From: Lysinibacillus sp. KCTC 33748
GTDB taxonomy: Bacteria > Bacillota > Bacilli > Bacillales_A > Planococcaceae
Direction: 5' to 3'
NCBI RefSeq assembly: GCF_002237755.1
Contig: NZ_MWSJ01000008.1
Location: forward strand, 81,976-145,975
DNA: 64,000 bases
Position 1 is the stretch's first letter. The number at the start of each line of letters is the position of its first letter. This document shows, piece by piece, positions 1 through 9,197 of the stretch. A model generated the notes under the pieces. It was given only the letters and a program-made list of their open reading frames with translations. It did no database searches and had not been told where the DNA came from. A program made the translations under genes and the position numbers.

Positions 1-311
1 TTCATCAGTGTATTCACACCTTGGCTCAATTGCTCAACAATAGCTTGCTTCCTTTCTTGCACTTTGTCGAATTGCAATGTCACCCCTTCAATATCAACAC
101 CATATTCAGCCGCAGTTTTATTTGCCATACGATACACTTCTGCACTTCGAAGTAAGGCCTTACTTGGTATACAGCCTTTATGCAAGCATGTTCCACCTAG
201 TCGTTCACGTTCGACAATAGCTGTTTTTAAGCCCAACTGCGCAGCTCGAATTGCAGCTACATAGCCCCCTGTACCTCCGCCTAAAATGACAACATCATAG
301 TTTTGAGCCAT
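1..311 (-). CDS. lpdA: Dihydrolipoyl dehydrogenase (E3), N-terminal part
   Basis: This is the N-terminal ~103 residues of a gene that runs off the left edge. It starts [20 protein letters not shown], the FAD-binding dinucleotide fold, and continues to the redox-active disulfide region [16 protein letters not shown] (Cys pair spaced C-x4-C). That pattern is diagnostic for dihydrolipoamide dehydrogenases of 2-oxoacid dehydrogenase complexes. A GGGGGA ribosome-binding site precedes the ATG. It lies 108 bp downstream of leucine dehydrogenase, so it is most likely the E3 of the branched-chain oxoacid dehydrogenase complex (lpdV/bkd type). The ptb and buk genes often found between bcd and lpdV are absent here. 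The assignment to the bkd complex is inferred from position. Confidence 0.93.
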   Translation of the reverse strand, partial: MAQNYDVVILGGGTGGYVAAIRAAQLGLKTAIVERERLGGTCLHKGCIPSKALLRSAEVYRMANKTAAEYGVDIEGVTLQFDKVQERKQAIVEQLSQGVNTLM

Positions 312-419
312 ATAGATTCCCCCTTGTGAGAAAAATGCTAATCATTCATGTAATCTATTAATTTACGATAAAGTTAGAAGAAGTCGACAATGCGACTTCT
401 TTCAACGAATAAGCGGTAC

Positions 420-1514
420 TTAACGACCGTTTAAAATATTTTTTTCATTTTTTAAGAATTGGCTACGAGACTTTGATACTCGAGCGATACGTTCTTCTGC
501 TAAACGATTAGCTGCTACATACGTCGGTATACCATCACGTTTAGAAATCGCGAAGATTTTTTCAAGGCTATCGTAAATGCCTTCGACACGTTTCATTGCA
601 CGTTCACGGTTATATCCATATAATTCATCAGCTACATTTATTACTCCACCAGCGTTAATTACATAATCAGGTGCATAAACTATCTCTAATTCATGTAAAT
701 AATCACCATGTCGAGAATCTTGTAATTGGTTATTGGCAGAACCTGCGATCACCTTTGCTTTTAGTTGCGGAATCGTTTCATCATTTAAAATCGCCCCTAA
801 TGCACAAGGTGCGAAAATATCAACTTCCTGTGAATAGATTTCCTCCGGTGCTACAGCAGTTGCATCAAAATCATTCACAACGCGATCAATTGCCGCTTGA
901 TTAATGTCTGTAACAACAAGTTTTGCACCTTCATTATGTAAATATTCGCAAAGCTTGTAGGCTACATTTCCTAAACCTTGTACAGAAATAGTACGTCCCT
1001 CTAATGAGTCAGATCCAAATGCTTCTTTTGCTGCTGCTTTCATCCCAAGATAAACTCCGTAAGCAGTTACTGGTGAAGGATTTCCTGATGAACCAAAAGC
1101 AGGGGAAATTCCCGTTACATAATTTGTTTCCTCATGCATTAAATCCATATCTGTCACTGTTGTACCTACATCTTCTGCCGTAATGTAGCGACCATTAAGC
1201 CCTTGGATAAAACGTCCTAACGCACGGAACATTTCTTCATTTTTATCTTTAAATGGGTCACCGATAATAACCGTTTTTCCACCGCCAAGGTTTAAACCAG
1301 CTGCAGCATTTTTATAGGTCATCCCTCGTGCCAAACGCAATGCATCCTCTATCGCATTTTCTTCTGATGCATATGTCCACATACGTGCACCACCTAATGC
1401 TGGTCCAAGTGTTGTGTCATGGATAGCGATAATCGCTTTTAACCCTGATGCTTCATCTTGGCAAAATACCAATTGTTCATAATCATACTTTTCCATATAC
1501 TTGAAGATTTCCAT
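420..1514 (-). CDS. bcd: Leucine dehydrogenase
   Basis: NAD-dependent oxidative deamination of leucine, valine and isoleucine, the first step of branched-chain catabolism and a source of branched fatty acid primers. The 364-residue protein has the [11 protein letters not shown] motif with the catalytic lysine at residue 80, and a Rossmann motif GLGNVAYK near residue 183. The sequence from [17 protein letters not shown] onward is very like the B. sphaericus enzyme as I recall it. The start chosen is the ATG at 1514, behind GGGGCG; the open frame extends 17 codons upstream to 1565 but without a ribosome-binding site. A dispersed repeat copy begins 70 bp upstream, so its promoter region has been altered or supplied by the repeat. 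Confidence 0.96.
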   Translation of the reverse strand: MEIFKYMEKYDYEQLVFCQDEASGLKAIIAIHDTTLGPALGGARMWTYASEENAIEDALRLARGMTYKNAAAGLNLGGGKTVIIGDPFKDKNEEMFRALGRFIQGLNGRYITAEDVGTTVTDMDLMHEETNYVTGISPAFGSSGNPSPVTAYGVYLGMKAAAKEAFGSDSLEGRTISVQGLGNVAYKLCEYLHNEGAKLVVTDINQAAIDRVVNDFDATAVAPEEIYSQEVDIFAPCALGAILNDETIPQLKAKVIAGSANNQLQDSRHGDYLHELEIVYAPDYVINAGGVINVADELYGYNRERAMKRVEGIYDSLEKIFAISKRDGIPTYVAANRLAEERIARVSKSRSQFLKNEKNILNGR

Positions 1515-1584
1515 GAAAACTCGCCCCTTTGCTTTGGAAAGTGCATCCCCAAACGCCCATTCCAATTCAGTATAATTAGTGTTT

Positions 1585-1925
1585 CAATTATGCCTCGGCA
1601 TAACTGCGTCCGGAATCGGCTTTGTGCATAGGCCTGCGATGTTTTTTGTGCGAAAGCGCAGTGCTAACGTAGCGACAGCAACAACACGAGGGCCGACACG
1701 ATGTCGGTCATTTCGGTAATGCCACAGAACGTGGCGTTTTTACCGATGCAGGTCAGTATGCCGTTATCGCATGGATGCGATGATTTTAGGCTAACATCCT
1801 ATATTGAATTCCTTTCCGATTCCGTGACATCCGCCGGAGGCTTTAAATTCTTTTAGCAAATATCTTTTGTACCGAAAGCGTAGCGTCAGGTACAGGTATT
1901 AGGACACCTGCTGAAAGAATTTAAA
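1585..1925. repeat. Dispersed structured repeat, copy A
   Basis: It starts with the hairpin CAATTATGCC-TCG-GGCATAACTG family signature followed by GTCCGGAATCGGCTTTG. It ends GGACACCTGCTGAAAGAATTTAAA. The internal part contains GCGAAAGCGCAGTGCTAACG and GACATCCGCCGGAGGC, which recur in other copies (50943-51297 and 61889-62078). It fills most of the divergent intergenic region between bcd and the DUF2627 gene. No credible ORF is present. Confidence 0.75.
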
Positions 1926-2105
1926 ATTGTTTAACAATGGATAATATTGCTCCATTTAATTTTACAATACTGACAATTTCACAATTTAGCAACTATTATT
2001 ACATTTTCTTGTTTAAGTAAGAATTTTCTAAAGATTCAGTTACAATTATCGCATTTTGTCTTACTTGTTTTTGGATTCATCAGTTCCGTAGTTTTATAAC
2101 GTTTC

Positions 2106-2133
2106 TTGACATTCCAATATCCACAGGTACAAT
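2106..2133 (+). promoter_or_regulatory. Sigma-A type promoter of the DUF2627 gene
   Basis: TTGACA at 2106-2111 and TACAAT at 2128-2133, spaced 16 bp, 27 bp before the coding start. Both hexamers match the vegetative consensus closely (6/6 and 5/6). No operator is evident. Confidence 0.6.
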
Positions 2134-2160
2134 TAAACTTAGGAATAAGGAGGGACATGC

Positions 2161-2397
2161 ATGGCTCGTTTTGCTGCATTTATAGTAATGCTTATTCCCG
2201 GTCTTATGGCTGCAGGTGGCATTAAATTTATGCGTGATACATTATTCGGTAAGCTCATTTCACCTTTCCCATTTTTATGGCTACAATTTGTCGTTGGCAT
2301 TATTCTTTTTGTTATAGGCTTTGGCTTTTTCGCAGGTTTTTTACTTCACCGCGATCGAAAAAATGGAAAAGTGGCTCCGCGCTTCCAAAAAAAATAA
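2161..2397 (+). CDS. DUF2627 family small membrane protein
   Basis: A 78-residue protein with two hydrophobic segments (about residues 2-20 and 38-62) separated by a short polar loop, and a basic C-terminal tail. The sequence and position match the DUF2627 family (YqzF of B. subtilis), which sits between the bkd operon and the GDPD gene in Bacillus. The ribosome-binding site AAGGAGGG lies 5 nt before ATG. The function of the family is unknown. A strong terminator follows directly. Confidence 0.85.
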   Translation: MARFAAFIVMLIPGLMAAGGIKFMRDTLFGKLISPFPFLWLQFVVGIILFVIGFGFFAGFLLHRDRKNGKVAPRFQKK

Positions 2398-2400
2398 AAA

Positions 2401-2447
2401 TAGCTATCCTAATAAGTCTAAGGCGGACTTATTGGATAGCTATTTTT
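2401..2447 (+). terminator. Rho-independent terminator after DUF2627 gene
   Basis: TAGCTATCCTAATAAGTC pairs with GGACTTATTGGATAGCTA across a short loop and is followed by TTTTTA. The stem is 18 bp with one G-T wobble. Confidence 0.85.
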
Positions 2448-2469
2448 ATGTTCATTCAAAATCTTCAGC

Positions 2470-2531
2470 TACATTTTTTATCTGTGCGAAAGCGAAGCAA
2501 CAGCTACAATTTTGCCGAGGCGACAGTGATT
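2470..2531. repeat. Fragment of the dispersed repeat family
   Basis: CTGTGCGAAAGCGAAGCAACAGC matches the internal unit of repeat copy 50943-51297, followed by TTTTGCCGAGGCGACAGTGATTAA, which resembles an inverted left end of the family. It abuts and contributes the stop codon of the GDPD gene on the minus strand. Confidence 0.45.
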
Positions 2532-3255
2532 AACGTTGTTGTCTCTTAATCACTTTATCTGGAAAATCAGAAATCCAACCAATTACTGAAGGATGAGGAT
2601 TCGTTAAAAATGTTTCATTCCCATCAATTGCATAAAAACGACATGCTTTATCACTCGCTACACAAGCCTCTAAATATCTTGGTTTATAATACCTTTTATG
2701 CATATGAACACTATCAATTGCATTGTAATCACGAAGCAAATCCCATTTTAATTTTTTCGTTGCTATAAGTGCTGTTTCATAGTCTGGCTTATATTGTTTC
2801 ACAATCTCTAAAAGCTCATAGTGAAACGATGAAAAATGACTGCCAACAGGCAAAGTAAGCCCATGTAGCATTTGAATAAGTGCGCTTTTATTATCAAGGA
2901 GTGTTGATTTTAATTCAATATTAAGTGGAAGCTGTTGAGAATTTGCCCATGCTAAAACAACTTCAAACGTCGGAATTTTATACGTTGAAAATAATCGTCT
3001 CCACGGCTTCCCAAGTTTAAAGCTTATTAGCTCCTCTTTCGTACATTCGTTCACCAGCTTATTGATGCCTACTAATCTTGATAGCTGTGGATCATGAAAC
3101 ACTACTGGAATGCCCTCTTTCGAAAGCTGGATATCTAATTCAATTCCATCTGCTCCTAGCTCTAATGCCTTTTCAAAAGACTTCAAAGTATTTTCAAGTG
3201 CATACGCGGATGCCCCACGATGTGCAAATACAGGAATAAAAGATTCGCTAAGCAT
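2530..3255 (-). CDS. Glycerophosphodiester phosphodiesterase (GDPD, YqiK-like)
   Basis: A 241-residue GDPD-family TIM barrel predicted to hydrolyse glycerophosphodiesters to glycerol-3-phosphate and an alcohol. Catalytic features are visible: AHRG with His12-Arg13, the metal-binding GIELDIQ (Glu39, Asp41) and FHDP (His54). It has no signal peptide, so it should be cytoplasmic. It overlaps the stop of the upstream FapA gene by 8 nt, suggesting translational coupling. It occupies the position of yqiK between bkd and spo0A in Bacillus. The last codons and stop abut a repeat-family fragment. Confidence 0.9.
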   Translation of the reverse strand: MLSESFIPVFAHRGASAYALENTLKSFEKALELGADGIELDIQLSKEGIPVVFHDPQLSRLVGINKLVNECTKEELISFKLGKPWRRLFSTYKIPTFEVVLAWANSQQLPLNIELKSTLLDNKSALIQMLHGLTLPVGSHFSSFHYELLEIVKQYKPDYETALIATKKLKWDLLRDYNAIDSVHMHKRYYKPRYLEACVASDKACRFYAIDGNETFLTNPHPSVIGWISDFPDKVIKRQQR

Positions 3256-4819
3256 TTAGCTCACCAAATTCAATAAGAAATTTACCCTTTTTAATCTTAC
3301 TTAATAAGGATGATTTTTTGCCAATTTGAATATAGGTACCAGGATGCGCTTCCTTCGTAACAGTAATCTCCTCTTTTCCAGCATGACGCATTTCATCCAT
3401 TATGAGTTTAACCTCACGATCAATGGTCACTGCATCCGCTTTCAATTTTGTTAAAATTTGTTTTGTACCCTCAAATGTAGCTATTTGCTCCTTAGACATT
3501 TGGTTAAGGAGTGGCAGTAAGCTTTTAATTTTTCCTTCGTGCTCAGCGATTTCTGATTGCAGTTTCTTAAGATTCCCCGCCTTCTCTTGCATAATAGAAT
3601 AGCTTTCCTGTTTATTGACGCTTTCGATGATTAAATCAGTTCGACGCTCTAAACGATTTCCTGAGATGGCCGTAACAATTGTATTTTTGGCCACTACACG
3701 GCCCCCAATAATTTTTCCTTTTCGTTCGTCCACAAAGATAGAATGGGCAGAGAGCTGGGATCCCAATGCATAAGATCCTATATGAATGCTGTCAGCTGCA
3801 ACTAGATTTGCTTCATTGACATGCTTAACGAAAATATTGCCGCCTGCCTCTACAAGCGTTGAACCTAGACCAAAAATCCCTCCGCGAATATAGACGTCGC
3901 CTTCAAGGGATTTAATCAGTTTGGCACCGCTTACACCTTCGGCACCCTCGATGGAAATATCTCCAGTAGCAATAACTGTATAGCCTGATGTAACTGTTCC
4001 TTTAATGCTTAAAGAGCCATTAAATTCGAGATTCCCTGTTTCAACGCCAACGTCTCCATGAATTGGCAAATGTCTATTAACTCCGATCATGCCTTTAACA
4101 TCATCTAATACACCAGCTATTTTCGAACGGATGACAGTTTTCCCATCCTCTTCCACTTCATAAGCTGATTTTTTATCATATCGTATAGGAAAATCACGAC
4201 CCGGTACTGCAGCCATCATTTCACCTAGTACATTTTCCCCTGGTTTACCTAATGTCGCAGGAATTTTCTCGCCTAACCACGAACCTTCGGATATTTCAGA
4301 AATAAAGTTCATGTCATAATAATCAGCTTTGCCATCTTCGCGAATTACTGGCTTTCTCTCTGGTTTAGGTAAGTATGTAATTTGTGCATCTGTTCCTGCT
4401 ACTGGTTGTGTACCTTGAGCAATTAAAAATGCTTTTCCTGTCTCAATGTTAGAAATATCAAAATCTAATATGCCGTGAGCAATTCCTTCGTTTTTGATAG
4501 TTTCCAAAATTTGTTCCGTTAATTTCTCTTTATTCTTTAGAATATAGTCATGTGTTTCATAGATAAATATTGAGGCAGACATTTTATCTCTTGCAACTTC
4601 AGCCTCAACATTAGGAAGCCAGCGTCCAATTTCAACAGGGCTTGTGCTTTCGGTTGCTAAGACATTTTTTAATATTGAAAAATTTGATAATTTGAGTCGG
4701 GGATGACTTCGTAAAATACTATCAAATTCTTTTAATGGAAAACCGGCACTGAAAGTAAGCATATATACTTTGCCATTTTCTTCCGATATTTCGAATTTAT
4801 CATTTCGAACTAGAATCAA
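3248..4819 (-). CDS. FapA (DUF342) family protein
   Basis: A 523-residue protein of the FapA/DUF342 family. It has an N-terminal domain to about residue 160, a central beta-helical polymer-forming region with repeated short hydrophobic rungs (about 235-390), and a C-terminal coiled coil (about 405-470) ending in a small basic domain. In other bacteria these proteins are linked to flagellar assembly or cell-surface regulation; the exact role here is unknown. It starts at an ATG preceded by GGAGG about 8 nt upstream (GGAGGTAGC on the minus strand). It is transcribed with the GDPD gene. FapA is not part of the spo0A neighbourhood in B. subtilis. Confidence 0.85.
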   Translation of the reverse strand: MILVRNDKFEISEENGKVYMLTFSAGFPLKEFDSILRSHPRLKLSNFSILKNVLATESTSPVEIGRWLPNVEAEVARDKMSASIFIYETHDYILKNKEKLTEQILETIKNEGIAHGILDFDISNIETGKAFLIAQGTQPVAGTDAQITYLPKPERKPVIREDGKADYYDMNFISEISEGSWLGEKIPATLGKPGENVLGEMMAAVPGRDFPIRYDKKSAYEVEEDGKTVIRSKIAGVLDDVKGMIGVNRHLPIHGDVGVETGNLEFNGSLSIKGTVTSGYTVIATGDISIEGAEGVSGAKLIKSLEGDVYIRGGIFGLGSTLVEAGGNIFVKHVNEANLVAADSIHIGSYALGSQLSAHSIFVDERKGKIIGGRVVAKNTIVTAISGNRLERRTDLIIESVNKQESYSIMQEKAGNLKKLQSEIAEHEGKIKSLLPLLNQMSKEQIATFEGTKQILTKLKADAVTIDREVKLIMDEMRHAGKEEITVTKEAHPGTYIQIGKKSSLLSKIKKGKFLIEFGELNA

Positions 4820-5183
4820 GCTACCTCCTCCTTCCCTCTAACTGTAAGTATATACAATCTATTTACATTTGTTTAGAGACAATTGTCACTACTCAGAAAG
4901 AACATACACATACTTTATAAGTAATATACACATCCATTTTTTTCATTTTCATATGATAATTAGGAGATTTATACTATACAAAAGTAATATTTTATTCAGT
5001 CTTCAAAATCTCACTGTCCAAATTGTATAAATTTCACTATTAACAATCAGGAAATTTACTAAATCTTCAACTAACTTAAAAAACAGATAATATATCAGTC
5101 ATAATTTTCATAAGCTTACTTAGGCCTTCAATACTAAATAAACATCCCTCGGAAACCATTTATACATAATCGAATAATAGCTC
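4820..5183. other. AT-rich intergenic region, no gene seen
   Basis: 364 bp of AT-rich sequence upstream of the FapA gene and downstream of the 5184-5375 ORF. It should hold the FapA promoter, but I see no clear operator, RNA or ORF. Confidence 0.5.
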
Positions 5184-5375
5184 CTAATCTATCCCTAGAA
5201 TAGACTCAATGCGCAAATGAGCGCCTAATTGATCGAAATTCAGGAGCTGCTCACGTGTCATATAGTAAACGCTAATGCTTCCATTCATTCCAAGCCGCAT
5301 TTCAAATAAATTATCTTCTATCTGCGTTATTTCTAACGAGTTTTTCTCGTCAAGCTGTATGTTTACGCTTTTCAT
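5184..5375 (-). CDS. Small hypothetical protein
   Basis: A 63-residue, mildly acidic soluble protein with no family I recognise. The reading frame is supported by a good ribosome-binding site (GGGGTGAT, 6 nt before ATG). A dispersed-repeat copy starts 18 bp upstream of its ATG, so the repeat supplies its entire upstream region. Confidence 0.6.
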   Translation of the reverse strand: MKSVNIQLDEKNSLEITQIEDNLFEMRLGMNGSISVYYMTREQLLNFDQLGAHLRIESILGID

Positions 5376-5392
5376 CTGTTATCACCCCAAAT

Positions 5393-5571
5393 CAATTATA
5401 CCTCGGTATAATTGTGTCCGGAATAGGCTTTGGGCCAACCCCATGTTGATCACTCATTCGTGTGTTGTTGTTGTTGCTTTCGCACAGTTAAATTGCCACA
5501 GTACGTGGCTTTCTTAGACTGATTCCCCCTATTTCAGCGGGTGTTTGGGCACACGCTGAAAGAAGTTATAA
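5393..5571. repeat. Dispersed structured repeat, copy B
   Basis: The left end is CAATTATACC-TCG-GTATAATTG, a perfect hairpin that differs from copy A by paired (compensatory) substitutions. It is followed by GTCCGGAATAGGCTTTGGGC. The right end is TTTCAGCGGGTG..CACACGCTGAAA followed by GAAGTTATAA. Length is about 179 bp. Confidence 0.75.
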
Positions 5572-5603
5572 ACGATCAACAGCATTGTTGATCGTTTAAT
5601 TTA

Positions 5604-5984
5604 TTACTTTCCTAATACATGTTCCGCTAATACACTTTGAATTTTATATATGTTAGTTGATTTATTAAAGCTTTTCTGTATTGGTAATTCATTACCTGAA
5701 ACCCAAATTTTCAACTCTGCATCTAAATCAAATGTCCCTGCCGTTTCAACTGCAAAATGAAGAATACTTTTATATGGAATTGAATGGTATTGTGTCTTCT
5801 TTCCAGTCACTCCTTGTTTATCGATTAAGATAAGTCTTTTATCCGTAAAAATAAACGTGTCTCTTATAATTTTGTAAGCATTCTTAATTGTTTCATTAGG
5901 TGTTAATAAGCCTTTAACTTCTTCCTTTAACTTTTCTAGATTAACTTCACTTGCATTTCCTATTATCCCATCAAATATCCCCAT
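5604..5984 (-). CDS. Bacterial PH-domain protein
   Basis: A 126-residue protein starting MGIFDGIIGNASEV. The segment from about residue 45 (DTFIFTDKRLILIDKQG) is typical of bacterial pleckstrin-homology-like (bPH) proteins similar to YozO/YvbH, whose function is generally unknown. The start at 5984 is preceded by GGAGGGGGAGTAAAG; the frame extends to 6041 but that upstream part is unlikely to be translated. It is transcribed away from the divergent DUF3139 gene, and a palindrome lies between them (6108-6148). Confidence 0.75.
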   Translation of the reverse strand: MGIFDGIIGNASEVNLEKLKEEVKGLLTPNETIKNAYKIIRDTFIFTDKRLILIDKQGVTGKKTQYHSIPYKSILHFAVETAGTFDLDAELKIWVSGNELPIQKSFNKSTNIYKIQSVLAEHVLGK

Positions 5985-6107
5985 CTTTACTCCCCCTCCA
6001 AATGTCCATCCTTCATTTAGAATATGAGAATATTTTTCCATAAATTCAACCCAACTCCTTAAACGATATTATTTATAACTGCGAATAAGTAGCAACCCCT
6101 AATTGAC

Positions 6108-6148
6108 TAAACACTAAAATAGTGTAAAATTACACTAAATGATGTTTA
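6108..6148. promoter_or_regulatory. 41-bp palindrome between divergent genes (possible operator)
   Basis: TAAACACTAAAATAGTGTAA is followed, after two A, by TTACACTAAATGATGTTTA. The core is a perfect GTGTAA-AA-TTACAC dyad. GTGTA...TACAC is the half-site pattern of YtrA-type GntR regulators, so control of the flanking divergent genes is plausible, but no regulator gene is adjacent. Confidence 0.4.
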
Positions 6149-6299
6149 GGTGGATAAATTGATCAAATGGTTTGTTTGTAGCTTAATTTTACTCGAAATA
6201 ATAGGGGGATATCATTTTTCAAAACAAAGCCTATCACACAGCTCATCAAGGATTTGTGCGTAAAAAATGATTATTGTTAATAAAGAAGGGTGACGTAAA

Positions 6300-6722
6300 A
6301 TGAAGAAAAAAAAGATATATATTACAATTAGTATCCTAATTGCCGTTATTGTCATTGCTATTCCAACAGGTTTTATTTATGTACTAAGCAATGGTAATCC
6401 ATATACAAAATACATCGCTAACAAATATGTTCCCAAATATTTAGAAGAGAAGGGATATACAGACGAAAAAATTGAAAAATCACATTATGTTGAGCCAAAG
6501 TACTTAATAAATAAAGACTTTTATCACGGACACTTTATGGTTATTTTTAAAGATGAGCCGAATACAGCCTATTATTATGGAATAACTAAAAAAGGAAAAC
6601 AAGTTCAGCAGTTTTGTGAAAAAGACGTACTTTCAGCGGATGGTGTTACTGACATATTTGAGGATGAGACAAAATATAGTGAGAAAGAATGTAAAAATTC
6701 TTTAGATAATAGAGATTTATAA
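6300..6722 (+). CDS. DUF3139 family membrane-anchored protein
   Basis: A 140-residue protein with a basic N-terminus, one transmembrane segment (about residues 7-28) and an extracellular domain containing the pattern KYLEEKGYTDEKI and HFMVIFKDEPN that is typical of DUF3139 proteins of Bacillales. Function is unknown. The ribosome-binding site GAAGGGTGA precedes ATG by 7 nt. It is one of few plus-strand genes in this accessory stretch. Confidence 0.7.
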   Translation: MKKKKIYITISILIAVIVIAIPTGFIYVLSNGNPYTKYIANKYVPKYLEEKGYTDEKIEKSHYVEPKYLINKDFYHGHFMVIFKDEPNTAYYYGITKKGKQVQQFCEKDVLSADGVTDIFEDETKYSEKECKNSLDNRDL

Positions 6723-6914
6723 TTATTTGTCCAAGTTGAGATCCCCCCTAGAAAGCCAAATTATGTAAGCGGAATTATTGAGTAACTAAGCGTTCTCAGT
6801 ACATTTCTGTATTGAAAAGCTCTCAAGGTTGGGTCAATTAATGTAACAAAAGCCGAGCTCATCGTTTCATCAATATGTCTTGTGTAGTGACTGTAAGCTT
6901 TTAGCATGGCAATA

Positions 6915-6946
6915 AAAAAAGATAGAGCAGTTCACTCTATCTTTTT
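6915..6946. terminator. Bidirectional terminator
   Basis: AAAAAGATAGAG and CTCTATCTTTTT flank a short loop between the convergent DUF3139 and lipoprotein genes. T-runs occur on both strands. Confidence 0.75.
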
Positions 6947-6968
6947 AAACACTTTAGGCTATGCACAC

Positions 6969-7415
6969 CTAATCATATTTTGAAAGAATCTTTTTCATAC
7001 TATCTTTATCATAATTTACATCTTTCAAATTGGAAGCACCAAATACTTCTTCCAAAGCTTTGAATATATCATTATAATCTTCTTCATTATAATTATAATT
7101 GCCCATTGTATCACGATGTAATTTAGCAATATCGTAGATAAGTGTTGCAGCATACAAGTTGCCTAATATTTTTCGTTCTTCTTCTGTCGCATCTTTATCA
7201 AACTTTTCATAATAGCTATTAAAAGCACTACCGAATTTTTCGTAATCATTTTGATCTAAATCATCATGAATTGTATCTTTCATGAAAAGAGCAAATTGTA
7301 TTCCATGATTCCATATATCCTCACGCACATTTTCAGGTGCATCGCTTTTATTCCCACAAGCGCAAATAATAATAGTTGTAATAATTAGTATAATGCCTAC
7401 AAAAATTTTCTTCAT
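6969..7415 (-). CDS. Putative lipoprotein
   Basis: A 148-residue secreted lipoprotein: basic MKK start, a hydrophobic stretch and a lipobox IICAC with the lipidated cysteine at residue 20. The mature part is acidic and mostly helical. I do not recognise a family. It lies 14 bp downstream of the two-TM protein at 7430-7777 and is probably co-transcribed with it. Confidence 0.65.
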   Translation of the reverse strand: MKKIFVGIILIITTIIICACGNKSDAPENVREDIWNHGIQFALFMKDTIHDDLDQNDYEKFGSAFNSYYEKFDKDATEEERKILGNLYAATLIYDIAKLHRDTMGNYNYNEEDYNDIFKALEEVFGASNLKDVNYDKDSMKKILSKYD

Positions 7416-7429
7416 AAAAAACTAAACTC

Positions 7430-7777
7430 CTACTTATTCTGATTAATACTTTTTAAAATTAACATTGAGCAAGCAAATACCATACATACTAATGCTAATA
7501 CAAAATAACTCGTTGTATATGTACCGTTGATAATGTAGTTATAAGCATCACCGCCAACATAAGCATTGATATTCTCTTTACTACTAAAATAGCTATCTTC
7601 ATCAGCACTTTCATAAACAAACATCTTATAGAAGCCCATGCCAATTGATATAATAGCTCCTATGAAGCCAAGAACACTATATAATGTATATGGTGCTTTT
7701 GATTGCTTATTTAGTTTTTTGTTATCATTCTGCTCATTAAATCTTTCTTCAATCGGCTTGTATTCTGTTTCTTCCAT
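7430..7777 (-). CDS. Hypothetical membrane protein (two TM segments)
   Basis: A 115-residue protein with a charged N-terminal cytoplasmic tail (1-28), a transmembrane segment at about 32-50, a polar loop containing several Tyr and Asp residues, and a second segment at about 88-108. No family recognised. The ribosome-binding site AAGGAG lies upstream. It probably forms an operon with the downstream lipoprotein. Confidence 0.6.
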   Translation of the reverse strand: MEETEYKPIEERFNEQNDNKKLNKQSKAPYTLYSVLGFIGAIISIGMGFYKMFVYESADEDSYFSSKENINAYVGGDAYNYIINGTYTTSYFVLALVCMVFACSMLILKSINQNK

Positions 7778-8412
7778 CTTCTAAACTCCTTACAGTAAAT
7801 TAAGACTATAGTCTATACATTAAATTTTACTATATTTATGTAAATAATGGTACCTTTTTTTACAAACTATAGTACTACTATATAGTCACAACCAAATGTT
7901 CAACTGCAACCCACTCCATCTGCAAGATGTATTGACACTGAGAACTAACCTTAGAGCAATCCACGCAACCGAAGTATGCGCCTAATCAATTATCGAATCA
8001 TCTGAGGGCTGTTTGAGAAGGTGAAAACAGAAAAAGCACAGCAACTTAATGATGTGCCGTACAGATAAAATCCTACGACACCTTAATCTTTGTTTGCCAA
8101 ACAGTACATAAATACATCGAAGCCTACTGAGTGAGTGTTAGAAACATTATAGAATGTACCTTCCATCTCTATTTTCCTCTAACCACCATCTGCTTTTATG
8201 TCCTGTATAACCCTCTTAAATGCCTTTAAAGGGCGCTTCAAGAAGAACATGTTAGGAATTAAAATCGATTGCGGTGAGCAGCTGAAAAATTTTATAACTT
8301 TATTCAATTCTGAGAATAGCGAAAGGATTGAGAAATCGATTCTTCTTTTTTATTGTTAATGAGAGATAAAAGAAATCAATAAATATCAAAAAGCATAAGC
8401 TTTTTTTTGAAC
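7778..8412. other. Intergenic region without a recognisable gene
   Basis: 635 bp. The part next to the membrane-protein gene holds AGACTATAGTCT and related ACTATAGT palindromic words, possibly its promoter or operator. The rest shows no ORF, RNA or repeat I can name and ends at the inverted repeat of the IS3-like element. Confidence 0.4.
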
Positions 8413-8459
8413 TGCCCAGTAAAAGTTAGACATCAATCTAACTTTTACTGGGGTTTTTT

Positions 8460-8642
8460 ATGGGGAAAGTAAGTGTTGAACAACGTATTCAAGCGGTTCA
8501 ACGATACTTAAATGGATATGAAACCATGATTGAAGTTGCGAAAGATGTCGGAATGACAGTTCAAGTTGTCAGTGAATGGGCTCGCCGTTATCAAAGAAGT
8601 GGTGTAGAGACTTTCTTAAAGTCCTATACACAATATTATTGA
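8460..8642 (+). pseudogene. IS3-family transposase OrfA, N-terminal fragment
   Basis: A 60-residue helix-turn-helix start (MGKVSVEQRIQAVQRYLNG) that ends prematurely after FLKSYTQ. Intact OrfA proteins of this group are roughly 100-170 residues. The rest is deleted. Confidence 0.75.
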
Positions 8643-8659
8643 CTATAAAATGAATTAAC

Positions 8660-9138
8660 GAGAAATGGGTAACAAACGTGATAGAGTTCCATTTATTTGG
8701 TGAGAAACGTTATTTATCACCCGTCCTTGATTTATGTAATGGCGAAATCATTGCATACACGGTAATGAATCGTCCGGTGTATAAACTGGTTCATGATATG
8801 TTAGAATAAGCATTGGAGCGCCTTCAATCAGGTAATCCAAGTCGTTCTTCATTCGGACCAAGGTTGGCGCTATCAAATGAAAAAGTACAACGAACATTAA
8901 AACAATATGGGATTACGCAAAGTATGTCCCGTAAGGGGAATTGTTTGGATAACGCAGTCATTGAAAATTTCTTTGGCTTATTAAACTCTGAACTCCTGTA
9001 TCTACAAGAATTTGAATCCATGGCACATGTTGAACAGGAACTTAAGGACTATATTCACTATTACAATCACAAACGAATGAAGCAAAATTAAAAGACCTAA
9101 GCACGGTGGAGTACCGAACTCAGGTCGTAGAAGTTGCT
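8660..9138 (+). pseudogene. IS3-family transposase OrfB, fragmented rve integrase domain
   Basis: The pieces [20 protein letters not shown], the out-of-frame [17 protein letters not shown] (near 8840-8890), then [22 protein letters not shown] and [12 protein letters not shown] are parts of the DDE integrase core. One in-frame stop (after HDMLE), at least one frameshift before the SDQGW motif and a disrupted C-terminus show that it is inactive. Confidence 0.8.
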
Positions 9139-9197
9139 TAACTAAATATGTCTAACTTTTTTGGGTCAGATCATCTACGCCTATGCTTTTTCAAAAA

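Larger units (their letters stand above)
8413..9168 (+). mobile_element. Internally deleted IS3-family insertion sequence (IS150-like)
   Basis: Terminal inverted repeats: left TGCCCAGTAAAAGTTAGACA (8413-8432), right TGTCTAACTTTTTTGGGTCA (9149-9168). It contains an orfA N-terminal piece and orfB integrase pieces with frameshifts and at least one large internal deletion, so at 756 bp it is about half the size of an intact IS3 element. The left inverted repeat is followed at once by its own inverted copy, making a 16-bp-stem hairpin and T-run (8415-8459) directly before the orfA ATG. Confidence 0.8.

Noticed and set aside
671..904. ORFs on the strand opposite to bcd and other conserved genes
   Set aside because: Shadows of well-supported genes without ribosome-binding sites.
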